The position numbers and the translations under genes are program-made. Positions 1 through 10,163 of a stretch of DNA of 36,520 bases are shown here, piece by piece (position 1 is the stretch's first letter; the number at the start of each line of letters is the position of its first letter). The DNA is taken from assembly GCA_029856435.1 (NCBI GenBank), contig JAHQXB010000024.1, forward strand, positions 1 to 36,520. The letters are read 5' to 3'. The DNA is from Candidatus Jordarchaeia archaeon. Lineage in GTDB: Archaea; Asgardarchaeota; Jordiarchaeia; Jordiarchaeales; Jordiarchaeaceae. The notes under the pieces were generated by a model. The model worked only from the letters and a program-made list of their open reading frames with translations. It ran no database searches and was not told where the DNA came from.

Positions 1-23
1 GCTTCCAGCGTTTAGAGTAGGCT

Positions 24-231
24 TTACGCCCATCTCCTCATCTGCTGGTTCGGGGGCTCACGGCTCCCCCATCCCATAGAGCTCGTTACCCTATGGGCTA
101 TATTTACACACGCATTCAGGTCTATGTCGTATTTTCTGCAAGGGAACATCCCAAAAACTTTTTAGATTGTAAGAGTTATTTAAGTTCAACCGCAATTCAT
201 CCCCCCCTTTCGGAAGGGGTCTTCTTGCGAA
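24..231 (-). mobile_element. Remnant of an IS200/IS605 (IS1341-type) element: TnpB C-terminal fragment plus upstream left-end hairpin; runs to the window edge
   Basis: Minus-strand frame 161..24 reads KVFGMFPCRKYDIDLNACVNIAHRVTSSMGWGSREPPNQQMRRWA*, with the DxDLNA(x)xNI C-terminal TnpB signature; stop codon just upstream (162-164). Hairpin CCCCTT-TCGG-AAGGGG at 204-219 flanked by CAATTCATCC and TCTTCTTG, shared with the element at 15.8-16.2 kb. Confidence 0.6.
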
Positions 232-359
232 GTGTATATAAAAAGGTTGAGTTGGCGGGTAATAGTTTCAATCAGAAGAAGGGGAAAAGGTCGAGAAGGT
301 TAGGGGGCTTTGTTTCCACCTTTTTGTGAACGTTGTATTATTCGATAGCCTTTTTTGGC

Positions 360-1019
360 TCATATTTTAATTCTATAAGCTTCGGGGAAAACTGATTCAG
401 ACGGGGAATATTTAGAGGGGGTGGTTGCAGTAGGGCATCCAATTTGAGGTTTAATTAGACTGTCTGTAGGGGGTAATGTTTTTGGCGAGATTGTTGATTT
501 ATTTAGGCTTTCTTGTGTTTCGAATATGATATGGTTTATGCTGTCCATGCTTTCTTGAACATTGACGTTTTGAGCTACGCTGGTTTCGAAGTATTTGGCG
601 TTAATCGTGGAACTGTATTCTCTCGCCTCGCTCTCATCAACTTGTCGGGGAAGATCAATTTTGTTACCTATAAGTATGCAGGGAACGTTACTAAGGACTC
701 CGTTTACTTCTTGGATCCATTTTTCGAGGTTTATGAAGGTTTCACGCCTTGTGACGTCATAAACGTAAATGATGCCTCGGGCGCCTCGGTAAAAGTTTTG
801 GCGTACAAACTTGAACTGCGGCTGGCCGCCTATGTCCCAATACTGGGAAATAATTTCTACACCGTTTATAGTCAGCTTTTTTGTGGCGAAATTTGCACCC
901 ACAGTTGCCATATAATTTACATTGAAGGTGTTTTGAGTATATTTCATAATGAGGCTGGTTTTACCTACACTTGCATCGCCGCATATGACGATTTTGTAAG
1001 TTTGTTTGGAGGCGGACAA
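360..1019 (-). CDS. Rab/Ras-like small GTPase
   Basis: P-loop GDASVGKTS, G3 WDIGGQ, G4 GNKIDL, G5 ETSVA; TTG start. Confidence 0.93.
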   Translation of the reverse strand: MSASKQTYKIVICGDASVGKTSLIMKYTQNTFNVNYMATVGANFATKKLTINGVEIISQYWDIGGQPQFKFVRQNFYRGARGIIYVYDVTRRETFINLEKWIQEVNGVLSNVPCILIGNKIDLPRQVDESEAREYSSTINAKYFETSVAQNVNVQESMDSINHIIFETQESLNKSTISPKTLPPTDSLIKPQIGCPTATTPSKYSPSESVFPEAYRIKI

Positions 1020-1550
1020 TGGATTTTGCCTTCTTTCACTCCTTTTCCCTAATTTATAGTTAGGCTAAATAATATTTAAATTTTACTATGATGAAAAGTA
1101 TAAACAAAAATAAAAAGTATAACGAATTAATATCTATAAACATTTAAAAAAATCATATAAAATATAACAAAAGAAAAACCACCAGAATCAGGAAAACCAT
1201 CCACAGGAAGACCCAAAAACAAATGTTTAAAGCAGATTTAGAAAACCAAGCCTACCACATAAGCCTTAATCACCGATATCCAAAAAGATCCAAGTAAAAA
1301 ATAAAAATCGGAGACATAAGACTATTAGTTAGCCCCCAAGGTTCAACACTTCAATGGGAAGGATTTGCCTTGCGGAGAAAAATTTTAGCAATCATTTTGA
1401 TTCTACTATTCCTTGGAACCTTATTGGCCGCACTCTTTACAGCCATATATTAATAGCAAAACAATTGCTCAGAAACAGGTGAGGTGTTAAAGTAGCTAAA
1501 AACTATTTAGATCATTGTGACTATCCTAACTCTTTCGAGTTACACAATTT

Positions 1551-2687
1551 TTATTCGGTTAGCGGTGCGTACTGTTGCAGTCTTCTGAGGGCTTGGGTTT
1601 TTTCTTTTGTCTCGGTTTTTGCTTCTTCCACCACTTTTTTTAGGAACGCTGTTGCCTCATCCATGGATTTTTTGTTAACCGGGTAAGGAACTCCATCTTT
1701 GCCCCCGAAGGCAAAAGAATATTTCACCGGGTCCTTCCAGCTGGGCGGTTTTCCATATATTAGTCCTGATATCATAGCTAGTGCTTTTACTGTGGATGGG
1801 CCTATTCCCCTGAAGGAGAGGAGTTCTTCATAGTTTTTGGGTTGAGCTTGGTAGGCTTTCATTAGGGCTTTCCAATTTACACTTTTCAAGAGGTTGAGGT
1901 GTAAGGGAGGAGATACATTGGTTTGAGGCACCCATTTTAGGAGAGTCTCCTGGTTTAGGGGTTTGTCTGATAATATGGTTTTGAGGTGCTGAGGATTATC
2001 ATTCACTAGGTCTGTTGATATTTTTCTACACTCCTCACTATATTTAGAGGTCATGTCCAGTACCTTTTTGTGGGAGACTTCTCCCACTATTGCGGTGTGC
2101 GGCTCCTCAACAAATGTTTTGAAGGTCCCTTTGAGCCAATGGTATCTGCGGGCTTTTCTGATTTCTGGATTCATACCTTGTTGTATTACGCTCCAATCAC
2201 CTTCCTCCGTTATAAAGATGCAGTGATGATAGAGCTGGTAACCGGCTTGTATGGCGGTGTTATCCACCTTTGCAGACATGCGGCTTGCATACTTTAGGTC
2301 TTCTACCTTTGCTTCCGAAAGATCAAAGAGTTCCCCTATTTGAGGTATTTCAAGAGGTGTCTTTCTGGAGGTTGAACCTTTACCTCCAGCTACCGCTATC
2401 CCGTGTTCTCCTGGCCTCATAGCTAGCTTTAGGGCTGAGCATGTTACCGTGGTGGTTCCGGAGCTGTGCCAGTCGAAACCCAACACGCAGGACAGAGCTT
2501 GGAAGAAGAAGGGGTTTGAGAGTCTCTGGATTAATTCCTTTGCCCCATACTCATCGATGATTATGGAAACTATGGCATCTGCCAGCTTAACCATACGGCC
2601 GAATAGCCACTTTGGAGCCTTTCCTCCATGCAAGGGGAGATCTGCAACACCTGCCCGGTACATCCTTCCTTCATCCCTAAGAATCAC
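1551..2687 (-). CDS. DUF763 family protein (start may be the internal ATG at 2663, MYRAGVADLPLHGG)
   Basis: Characteristic N-terminal GVADLPLHGGKAPKWLFGRMVKLADAI and DWHSSGTTT; helix-hairpin-helix-like FRGIGPSTVKALAMIS. Confidence 0.85.
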   Translation of the reverse strand: MILRDEGRMYRAGVADLPLHGGKAPKWLFGRMVKLADAIVSIIIDEYGAKELIQRLSNPFFFQALSCVLGFDWHSSGTTTVTCSALKLAMRPGEHGIAVAGGKGSTSRKTPLEIPQIGELFDLSEAKVEDLKYASRMSAKVDNTAIQAGYQLYHHCIFITEEGDWSVIQQGMNPEIRKARRYHWLKGTFKTFVEEPHTAIVGEVSHKKVLDMTSKYSEECRKISTDLVNDNPQHLKTILSDKPLNQETLLKWVPQTNVSPPLHLNLLKSVNWKALMKAYQAQPKNYEELLSFRGIGPSTVKALAMISGLIYGKPPSWKDPVKYSFAFGGKDGVPYPVNKKSMDEATAFLKKVVEEAKTETKEKTQALRRLQQYAPLTE

Positions 2688-2784
2688 TGAAACGTAGATG
2701 AATTTAAATTGTTCCCAAAAAATTAGAGAAATATAAAATATGTGTTAAAAATGAAAATGATAATTACAAAAAGTTTCTTGGTTT

Positions 2785-3969
2785 TTAGAATTCGGCAAGG
2801 GTAGTTACGGGTTTTACGCGATTCTTTGCAGTAAAGAGTTGGTATAATTCCACTAGTTCTTCGTGGGCTACACTTGTTTTCCTGCCAAAAAGGTACTGTT
2901 CCTGTATCTTGTTTAAAATCTTGCTTATGACGGGGTCTGTTTTTTCGACATTTATACCAAATTCTTTAAGTATGAAGACTATACTTTCTCTACCTGTTGT
3001 CTCCCCTATGACTATCTTGTCTCTCATAGAACCTTCTTTTATGCCCACCTCTGCAGCCCTCACTTTTTCATAAAGGTTCACGTCTCTGAGTACACCGTGA
3101 GCATGAATGCCGGACTCGTGGCGGTAAATGTTTAAACCAGTAATGGGAGTGTTTGGTGGCGGGTCTATGCCAGACACGTTTTGCACAAATGTGGCTAGTT
3201 CTGCCAGTTTGCTCACATCGTATTTCTTGATGTTGAAGTGTTTGTAGAGATTGTATAGGACTTGCTCAAGGGAGGTGAAGCCGCCGCGTTCGCCCAATCT
3301 GCAGACACTGGTGTCCAGCCACTTGGCTCCTGCCCTGTATGCTTCTAGAGTGTTACCCACACCCAAACCCATATCGTCGTGCCCATGAAATTCTATGTCC
3401 ACTTTAATTCTCTTTGCGAGTTTTGAGATGATGTTGTATGTTTCATGAGGTATGAGTTCTCCCAATGTATCGCAGTATCTTATTCTGTCTGCGCCTGCTT
3501 CGGTGACTGCGTCAGCGAAGTCTATTAGGTATTCGGGTTCTGTGCCAACACTTTTTTCAGCGTTTACAGATACGTATAAATCGTGCTCTTTTGCGAAGGA
3601 TACCGCTTCGCACATGTTTTCTATTATTTGTTCCTTGGTCATCTGTAGTTTCTGTTCACGATGATGTTTTTCTGTTGCTATGGACAGAGCTACGGCTCCG
3701 AATTTAAGTTTGGTGTTAAGAGATTTCTCTAGGTCTACTTTTAAGCCCCTGTGCCAGACTAGCAACTTTTTATCTAGTCCTATTTTGTTTAGTTCTCGTA
3801 TCAAGAAGTAATCTTTGAGCACGTATCCGGGACAAAAGACTTCTATTTGGTCTATTCCTATCTCGTCCAGCCTTTTGGCTATTTCTACGCACTCATATAG
3901 TGTGAAGTATACTCCAGGCATCTGCCTGCCGTCTCTCAGAGTAGTATCACAAATGTATACATCATGCAT
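2785..3969 (-). CDS. Homocitrate synthase / isopropylmalate synthase family (LeuA/NifV/AksA-like)
   Basis: DTTLRDGRQMPGV active-site motif, EFHGHDDMGLGVGNTLEAYRAGA, HESGIHAHGVL; HMGL-like fold. Confidence 0.88.
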   Translation of the reverse strand: MHDVYICDTTLRDGRQMPGVYFTLYECVEIAKRLDEIGIDQIEVFCPGYVLKDYFLIRELNKIGLDKKLLVWHRGLKVDLEKSLNTKLKFGAVALSIATEKHHREQKLQMTKEQIIENMCEAVSFAKEHDLYVSVNAEKSVGTEPEYLIDFADAVTEAGADRIRYCDTLGELIPHETYNIISKLAKRIKVDIEFHGHDDMGLGVGNTLEAYRAGAKWLDTSVCRLGERGGFTSLEQVLYNLYKHFNIKKYDVSKLAELATFVQNVSGIDPPPNTPITGLNIYRHESGIHAHGVLRDVNLYEKVRAAEVGIKEGSMRDKIVIGETTGRESIVFILKEFGINVEKTDPVISKILNKIQEQYLFGRKTSVAHEELVELYQLFTAKNRVKPVTTLAEF

Positions 3970-4246
3970 TTACTACACCTTTGATACAAATCATATTTTT
4001 TCCACTCAGTTCCTTAAGGGTAGGAAATTGGTTTGTTACTATGCATTCATTATTTATATTTGTATCGGAAATATATACTTGTACCAAATAAAATTTGATT
4101 ATTAATTTACATATGTAAAAATAAATTTGGTACAATGTAAACATTTTTATTTTTATGTTAAATTTATTGGAGACAACTATTTTTAACTCTATCGGAAAAA
4201 TTCAAGTGGGAGATGGTTCCGGCCGCAAATCCTTCTATTGTCACTC

Positions 4247-4936
4247 CTATTCTGTTTTTCCCAATTCGGGGTAAAATCGGCTTGCTGAGTCGCAGATCCC
4301 ATTTAGAACACACTTCGGACATTTAGGTTTAGGCTTACAGATGCGCCTTCCATGCTCAATCATGTTTATGTGAAATGAGTAAACTTGCTCTTCGGGAACA
4401 ATTTTTTGGAGTATTTTGTGTGCCTTAAGGCGGTCTGCGTTTCCAATTAGGCTAAGTCTTTTTGATACTCGATGAATATGGGTATCTACGGGTAGAACTG
4501 GCTTGCCGAATGAGAAGAGAAGGACACAGGCCGCGGTTTTTGGACCCACACCTTTGAGCTTTGTGAGAAAGGATAACGCTTCCTCCGTGGGAATTTCTTT
4601 TAGGTAAGATAAGTCAAGATTTCTTCTCTTCTCCATAATTGCGACAAGTGTTCCCTTTATCCTCTTGGCTTTAATGTTGCCCAGCCCGCCAATCCTTATG
4701 ACTTCTGCTATTTCCTCTTCAGAGGCGCCTATGAGGTCTTCCCAAACAGGATATTTTCTCTTCAGGTTAGAGAAGGCAGAATAACTATTTCTATCGGAAG
4801 TGTTCTGAGACAATATGGTTAGCACCAGCTGGTCGAGGGGGTCAAACTTCTTTTTCCACTTTTTCTCTCCATACTCCCGATTCAGAAGCTCTATTACTCT
4901 AATTACCTTCACATTCACACCCGTACTTTCCTCCAA
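4247..4936 (-). CDS. nth: Endonuclease III (DNA glycosylase/AP lyase)
   Basis: LTILSQNTSDRNS, HhH LKGVGPKTAACVLLFSFGKPVLPVDTHIHRVSKRL, C-terminal 4Fe-4S loop CKPKPKCPKCVLNGIC. Confidence 0.92.
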   Translation of the reverse strand: MEESTGVNVKVIRVIELLNREYGEKKWKKKFDPLDQLVLTILSQNTSDRNSYSAFSNLKRKYPVWEDLIGASEEEIAEVIRIGGLGNIKAKRIKGTLVAIMEKRRNLDLSYLKEIPTEEALSFLTKLKGVGPKTAACVLLFSFGKPVLPVDTHIHRVSKRLSLIGNADRLKAHKILQKIVPEEQVYSFHINMIEHGRRICKPKPKCPKCVLNGICDSASRFYPELGKTE

Positions 4937-5054
4937 AAATGTTAATTTTTACACAAGCCCCCTAACAGGCTAATGGGAAAAAATCCTTTGTATATCTTAA
5001 ATTTTCCAACAAAAGAAACGAATAAAATGAAAAAAGGGGGAATTTAGGACTTGT

Positions 5055-6098
5055 CTATTTTGGTTCTAGTTTTTTGAAGACTGCTGGTGCAATCAGTGTT
5101 ACCCATAATCCCATTAGGGCATAAACTGGGAATTGAAGCGGCCCCCAAGGAACCTTGTCTAAGAGGTAGTATGCGGGCAGAGCAACTATTGCGCCTAGAA
5201 TAATTCTTATGACAGCGTACTTCCAAGACTTTGGTGTTGTAAAATGAACATATTTTTGTTCCAAGATTGCTCCTGAAAGGAAGCCTGCTATAGCCCCAGG
5301 AAGATACCAACTTATTCCCCATTCAAAGGGATATACTATGAGCAATATGAGTGGTAGAGTTCCCGTTATGTAGCCAGCGGTGAGTAGATATAGGTACCAG
5401 CCCACTTCCCAGTTGAAGGGAATTACTGAAGCAATGAGGAGGAGAACAATAACTATGATTACTATCCTAATCCAAGTACTCTTTGGAAGTTTTGCATCGA
5501 TTAAGCTCCAGGTTCTATCAGCAATTAGCGCAAACACTGCAAAGATGAGTAGTCCTAGGAGGATGCCGAAAATCACGTCTGTGGGCCAATGTGCTCCCAA
5601 GTAAACTCTGCTTATGGAAACAAGGACTGACACCAAGGCGGCTAGTGCAAATAGGAGGATACCCCGTTTTGACACTGCGGGGGCTTCCTTCTTTGCAAGC
5701 CAAGCAAGTGTAAACGCGGCGGCGGTGACTGTTTGTGCATGTCCACTAGGCATTGAGGGCCCCTCTGGAAAGTATAGTTTCTTGGACTCGAAGAATGAGG
5801 GTCTGGGCCGGCCAATAACATATTTTAGAGTGAAGTTGATAAGCGAGCTGAAAACGAGGAGCAGTGCTAGAAATATGCCTTCCCGCTTGTAGCCAAGCCA
5901 GTATATTATTGCAGTTAGTACAAATAAGGCCATTTCGTTCCCCAAAGAGGTGATAACAAACCAGAATTTGTCAAGAAGGGGATTCCCACCAAGGAATCCC
6001 CAAGGGGTCCAGAAACTTCCCTGAATAGTCCAAAGAACTCCTAGATCCCAAGTATACCAGTAATTTAGAGCCATAATTAGAAATAGAGATTCTTCCAT
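5055..6098 (-). CDS. PAP2-superfamily membrane phosphatase
   Basis: KYVIGRPRPSF, MPSGHAQTVTA, SRVYLGAHWPTDVIFG (three PAP2 motifs) and multiple TM segments. Confidence 0.9.
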   Translation of the reverse strand: MEESLFLIMALNYWYTWDLGVLWTIQGSFWTPWGFLGGNPLLDKFWFVITSLGNEMALFVLTAIIYWLGYKREGIFLALLLVFSSLINFTLKYVIGRPRPSFFESKKLYFPEGPSMPSGHAQTVTAAAFTLAWLAKKEAPAVSKRGILLFALAALVSVLVSISRVYLGAHWPTDVIFGILLGLLIFAVFALIADRTWSLIDAKLPKSTWIRIVIIVIVLLLIASVIPFNWEVGWYLYLLTAGYITGTLPLILLIVYPFEWGISWYLPGAIAGFLSGAILEQKYVHFTTPKSWKYAVIRIILGAIVALPAYYLLDKVPWGPLQFPVYALMGLWVTLIAPAVFKKLEPK

Positions 6099-6576
6099 AA
6101 CTTTTTCACCATATAATTTTCCTTACTGTTTTTTTTGAGCTCAATGTAATTACTGTTTACCATCTTAAGAATATAAAAATTCGTTTTTTGAAAAAAAGAT
6201 GGAGTAGTTCTTCCTTGGAATGATAAAAAAGATCTCCCTGTATAGGATAATGGAGAGTTGATTGGGGTTTGAATGGAGTGTGTCTATTAAAGGCTTCACA
6301 ATTTTGAGTCCTCGAAGAGAATTAAACTCTATTCTTACATTCCTTCTTCAAGCTCTGTGGAGGGTGTATGGGGGATCAAAAAAATGTTTGGAGTAAGTTT
6401 TATTTCTTTGAAATAAGTAACTACTAAAAGTGTGTTTGTCTCTCTGCTGGCAGGATTTTGGCGAAATCCATAAAGGTATATTAAAAAATAATTTTAATAG
6501 TAAAATATTTATTATTTAAAAATCGTAGAAGAATATAATAAATATGTTAAAAGTGTAGCTGTTTATTTCCCGGTTT

Positions 6577-8109
6577 ATGGGTTTTCCGAGAAGAAAGCCT
6601 ATGTTTAGTTTGGAAAGTGTAGTGAGCAAACTTATCCCAACGTGGGCAGAATACTTACTTCAACCGCCTCTTTCAGCCCAGATAATTTTCACTTTAATTC
6701 TTTTAGTCACATTCATTTTGATTGCAACTAGGCGCATTCATGGAACTGTTGCGGCTCTGGGAGGCGCGGTGGCCACACTTATTTTTGGAGTCTATTTCTC
6801 AAAAGTTTATTACTGGGTTCCCTACTTTACATTCTATGTCTCGGGAGGTCTGGTAATCAGAGAACTACTTTTTTCAGCCAGCGATGTTTATAAAGAGTTT
6901 ATAGATTGGTCCACTCTGCTCATCATTATTTCTGTTGTTATTATTACTACGGTTGCTAGCCACTCCGGACTATTCGAGTACATTATACTTAAGGTGGTGA
7001 AACTTAGTGGAGGGGACATAAGAAAACTCTTTCTCAGCATATGGTTTTTGGCTTTTCTTCTAACCATGTTGCTAAGCGGTGACCCAACAGCAATCATGCT
7101 AACTCCCCTAATATTGTTAATATGTAAGGTATTGGACTTAAATCCTGCACCCTACTTATTTGGCACCGTCTTCGTGGTTAACGTAGCTGCTGCTTCCACC
7201 CTTGTCGCTAGTTTCATAAACATTCTGGTATCTGGTCATTACAATTCTGATCCGTCACGCTGGCTATCCTATCCTACATTTATGGTTTTAGGTTTGCCCT
7301 TCTCTCTTCTCTGCATGGGTATAGTAATACTATTTGTATTCCGCAGGTATGGAGAAGCCTTCAGGGTGCCACAAGAAAAAGCCGAGTATTGGGAGTTGAG
7401 AGCGGAGTTGCTATCCTTGGATGCAAAAATTCTGATAGAAAATCCAAAAATGTTTCGGAGGCTGAGCGTACTTCTGACAACGGCTGTAATAGGTTTTATA
7501 GTTGCGGGATTGTTACACGTCCCATTTTATGTGGTTTCCCTGTTTTTTGCCTTCGCCTTCATTTTGGTGAGCGGAGTTGATCCTGTTAAAACCCTTAGGG
7601 AGGTGGATTGGAGCCTAGTGTTCTTCTTTATAGGAGTATTCATAATTGTGGGTGGGGTACACAGCACCAAAATCTTGGAAAGTCTTGGAAGTAATCTTGG
7701 TAGCCTGACGACTGGCAATGTTCTAGGAACAATCAGCCTCGTGACATTATTTTGTGGTTTATTATCAGGAGTGATGGACAACATTTCTGTAACTACAGCA
7801 CTATTGTACGTTACACCCAGCCTATCCGCATCCGCCATAATAAATCAAAACCTCATAATATGGTCACTAATATTCGGATCTAATGTGGGAAATAATCTAA
7901 CTCCCATAGGAAGCTTACCAAACCTCCTAGCCCTCACAAGCTTGGAAAAAGAGAATATTAGAGTTACATGGTTTGAATTTATGAAACTAGGAGTGCCCAT
8001 AGTAATCATATGTCTCTTTGCCGCCATACTGTCGCTAACTTTAATTGGACACATTCTCGGTTGGGGAGTAGACATCACCAGTCTCTTCTCCTATCTATAC
8101 TCGCAGTAG
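6577..8109 (+). CDS. IT-superfamily (ArsB/NhaD-like) ion permease, paralog 1
   Basis: About 12 hydrophobic segments; LSGDPTAIMLTPLILLICKVLDLNPAP and LSGVMDNISVTTALLYVTPSL resemble the repeated ArsB/NhaD core. Confidence 0.8.
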   Translation: MGFPRRKPMFSLESVVSKLIPTWAEYLLQPPLSAQIIFTLILLVTFILIATRRIHGTVAALGGAVATLIFGVYFSKVYYWVPYFTFYVSGGLVIRELLFSASDVYKEFIDWSTLLIIISVVIITTVASHSGLFEYIILKVVKLSGGDIRKLFLSIWFLAFLLTMLLSGDPTAIMLTPLILLICKVLDLNPAPYLFGTVFVVNVAAASTLVASFINILVSGHYNSDPSRWLSYPTFMVLGLPFSLLCMGIVILFVFRRYGEAFRVPQEKAEYWELRAELLSLDAKILIENPKMFRRLSVLLTTAVIGFIVAGLLHVPFYVVSLFFAFAFILVSGVDPVKTLREVDWSLVFFFIGVFIIVGGVHSTKILESLGSNLGSLTTGNVLGTISLVTLFCGLLSGVMDNISVTTALLYVTPSLSASAIINQNLIIWSLIFGSNVGNNLTPIGSLPNLLALTSLEKENIRVTWFEFMKLGVPIVIICLFAAILSLTLIGHILGWGVDITSLFSYLYSQ

Positions 8110-8432
8110 AGCATCTTAAAGATAGAAACCTTTTGACACTCTTCGTAACTAAAGTGAGAAGCCTTCACGCCGACGTTTTGGAAGTATTTTGTCTTAAACC
8201 CTCCGTAAGACGTGTTTCTGGGAAAATTACAAAAATGTTTTCCATAGTGAAGGTTTAAAGCTAACAGCTAAATCGAGAATTAGTTAAATTCAAGAAATAG
8301 CATGTTAAATGCCTTAAAATTTAAAAAGTTTTTCTTTGATATATATTTAAAACATCTAAAGGTAAAACGCTCAGCCGCCCTAATTTTGCCTTCGTAAGAT
8401 TTAAGGTGCCGATTGGATAGGAGTGTAAGGAT

Positions 8433-9950
8433 ATGCTCTGTTTAAAGGAAGCTATGGATGTACTAATCCCGGATTGGGCCAATTACCTACTGAAGTTGCA
8501 TCTTTTTCCGGCCCAAATAGTTTTCACAGTTATAGTTATTGTTGCTTTTGTGTTGATAGCGGCTGGACGCCTCAATAGGACAGTTGTAGCTCTGGGGGGA
8601 GCGGTAGCTACACTTGCTGCCGGATATTATTTTGCCGTGATATATTCTTGGGTTCCCATTTTCAAGTGGTTTGCGTCTGGGGGGTTTGTTTATTCGGCGC
8701 TACTGTTTTCTTTTGAAGACGTTTATAAAGAATTTATTAGCTGGTCCACCCTGCTCATAGTTATTTCTATAGTTATTATTACTACTGTTGCCAGCCACTC
8801 GGGAATATTCGAGTACATTATACTTAAGGTGGTGAAACTCAGTGGAGGGGACATAAGAAAACTCTTCCTCTATCTGTGCATACTCTCATTTGTTTTGACT
8901 ATGATTTTGGGAAATAATCCCACCCTGATAATAATGAGCGCCTTAATATTCCTAATAGATAGAATTCTTGACCTCAACCCTGTTCCTCACATACTCGGGA
9001 TTCTGTTCGTAATCAATGCAGCAAGCAACTCAACAGTCATTGGTAGTTTTGTAAACTTGCTAGTTTCAGGCCATTATGATTTGGATCCCACACGTTATCT
9101 CTCTTATCCCAACTTTTTGCTGCTAGGATTGCCCTTCGGAGTAGTAAGTGCAGTGATTGCTTTGTTCTTTTTGTTCCACTACCATAAAGAGGCCTTCCAA
9201 GTTCCTAAGGATAAAGAAGAATTCTTTGAGATAAGGTCTAGACTGCTCAGCCTAGATGAACATAAATTGATGAAGGAACCGAAATTCTTCCAGCGGATAA
9301 GTATTCTGCTCATAGCAACCGTTTTAGTATTTGTAGTGGCGGGATTTTTCGGCGTACCATTCTATGTGGTAGCACTATTGTTCGCTTTTCTTTTTCTCGT
9401 TATTAGTGGAGAAAACCCGGAGAAAACTTTGCGTGAAGTAAACTGGAGTCTCATATTCTTTTTTATAGGGATATTCATTATGGTGGGTGGACTTAATAGC
9501 ACGGGGGTTTTAGAAAATTTGGGAAGCAGTCTTGGAAAACTTACAGTTACCAACGTCCCACTGACAACCGCCCTTGTAACAATGCTAAGCAGCACACTAT
9601 CCGGAGTGCTCTACAACATTTCTGTAGCATCAGCATTGCTATACGTTACACCCAGCCTATCCGCATCCGCTCTGGTAAACGAAAACATAGTGATATGGTC
9701 ACTTATATATGGAGCAAATATTGGAGCCAGCCTAACCCCCATAGGGGGACTCCCAAGCCTAATTGCAGTAACATCACTAGAGAAAGAGGGGCATCCTATC
9801 CCTTGGGTCAAATTTATAAAAATTGGGGCACCCATCACACTGGTAAGTGCGATTGCAGGCATATTTCTGCTCGTAGGCTTTTCATACATACTAGGCTGGG
9901 AAGTGGATATATCAAGCTTACTAGAAATTTTGTATGTGTTTAGCTCCTAG
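8433..9950 (+). CDS. IT-superfamily (ArsB/NhaD-like) ion permease, paralog 2 (tandem duplicate)
   Basis: Collinear with the 6577-8109 product throughout, e.g. VVIITTVASHSG(L/I)FEYIILKVVKLSGGDIRKLFL. Confidence 0.8.
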   Translation: MLCLKEAMDVLIPDWANYLLKLHLFPAQIVFTVIVIVAFVLIAAGRLNRTVVALGGAVATLAAGYYFAVIYSWVPIFKWFASGGFVYSALLFSFEDVYKEFISWSTLLIVISIVIITTVASHSGIFEYIILKVVKLSGGDIRKLFLYLCILSFVLTMILGNNPTLIIMSALIFLIDRILDLNPVPHILGILFVINAASNSTVIGSFVNLLVSGHYDLDPTRYLSYPNFLLLGLPFGVVSAVIALFFLFHYHKEAFQVPKDKEEFFEIRSRLLSLDEHKLMKEPKFFQRISILLIATVLVFVVAGFFGVPFYVVALLFAFLFLVISGENPEKTLREVNWSLIFFFIGIFIMVGGLNSTGVLENLGSSLGKLTVTNVPLTTALVTMLSSTLSGVLYNISVASALLYVTPSLSASALVNENIVIWSLIYGANIGASLTPIGGLPSLIAVTSLEKEGHPIPWVKFIKIGAPITLVSAIAGIFLLVGFSYILGWEVDISSLLEILYVFSS

Positions 9951-10023
9951 AAGCTGATCTGGTTTTATGCAACCTCACGAAACTTCTTCACAAAGGGGAA
10001 ACAAATATAGGAGGGGAAGAAAA

Positions 10024-10074
10024 ATGCGTAAGGTTTACGCCCCTCAGAGGGAGCAAATGGGGAGGTACCACTAA
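10024..10074 (+). CDS. Possible short leader peptide MRKVYAPQREQMGRYH
   Basis: Strong Shine-Dalgarno GGAGGGGA (10010-10017) 6 nt before ATG, 16 codons then TAA, immediately upstream of the large membrane protein. Confidence 0.3.
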   Translation: MRKVYAPQREQMGRYH

Positions 10075-10163
10075 TTGTGCAACGAAGCATGTGGGGTAAA
10101 AATGTTTATTACCTTTGCGATTCTATAATAAACAAAAACATTTGTGTATTTGGAGGACAATGC

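Noticed and set aside
513-1052. 179-aa plus-strand ORF
   Set aside because: Antisense shadow of the Rab-like GTPase gene, which has full motif support on the minus strand.
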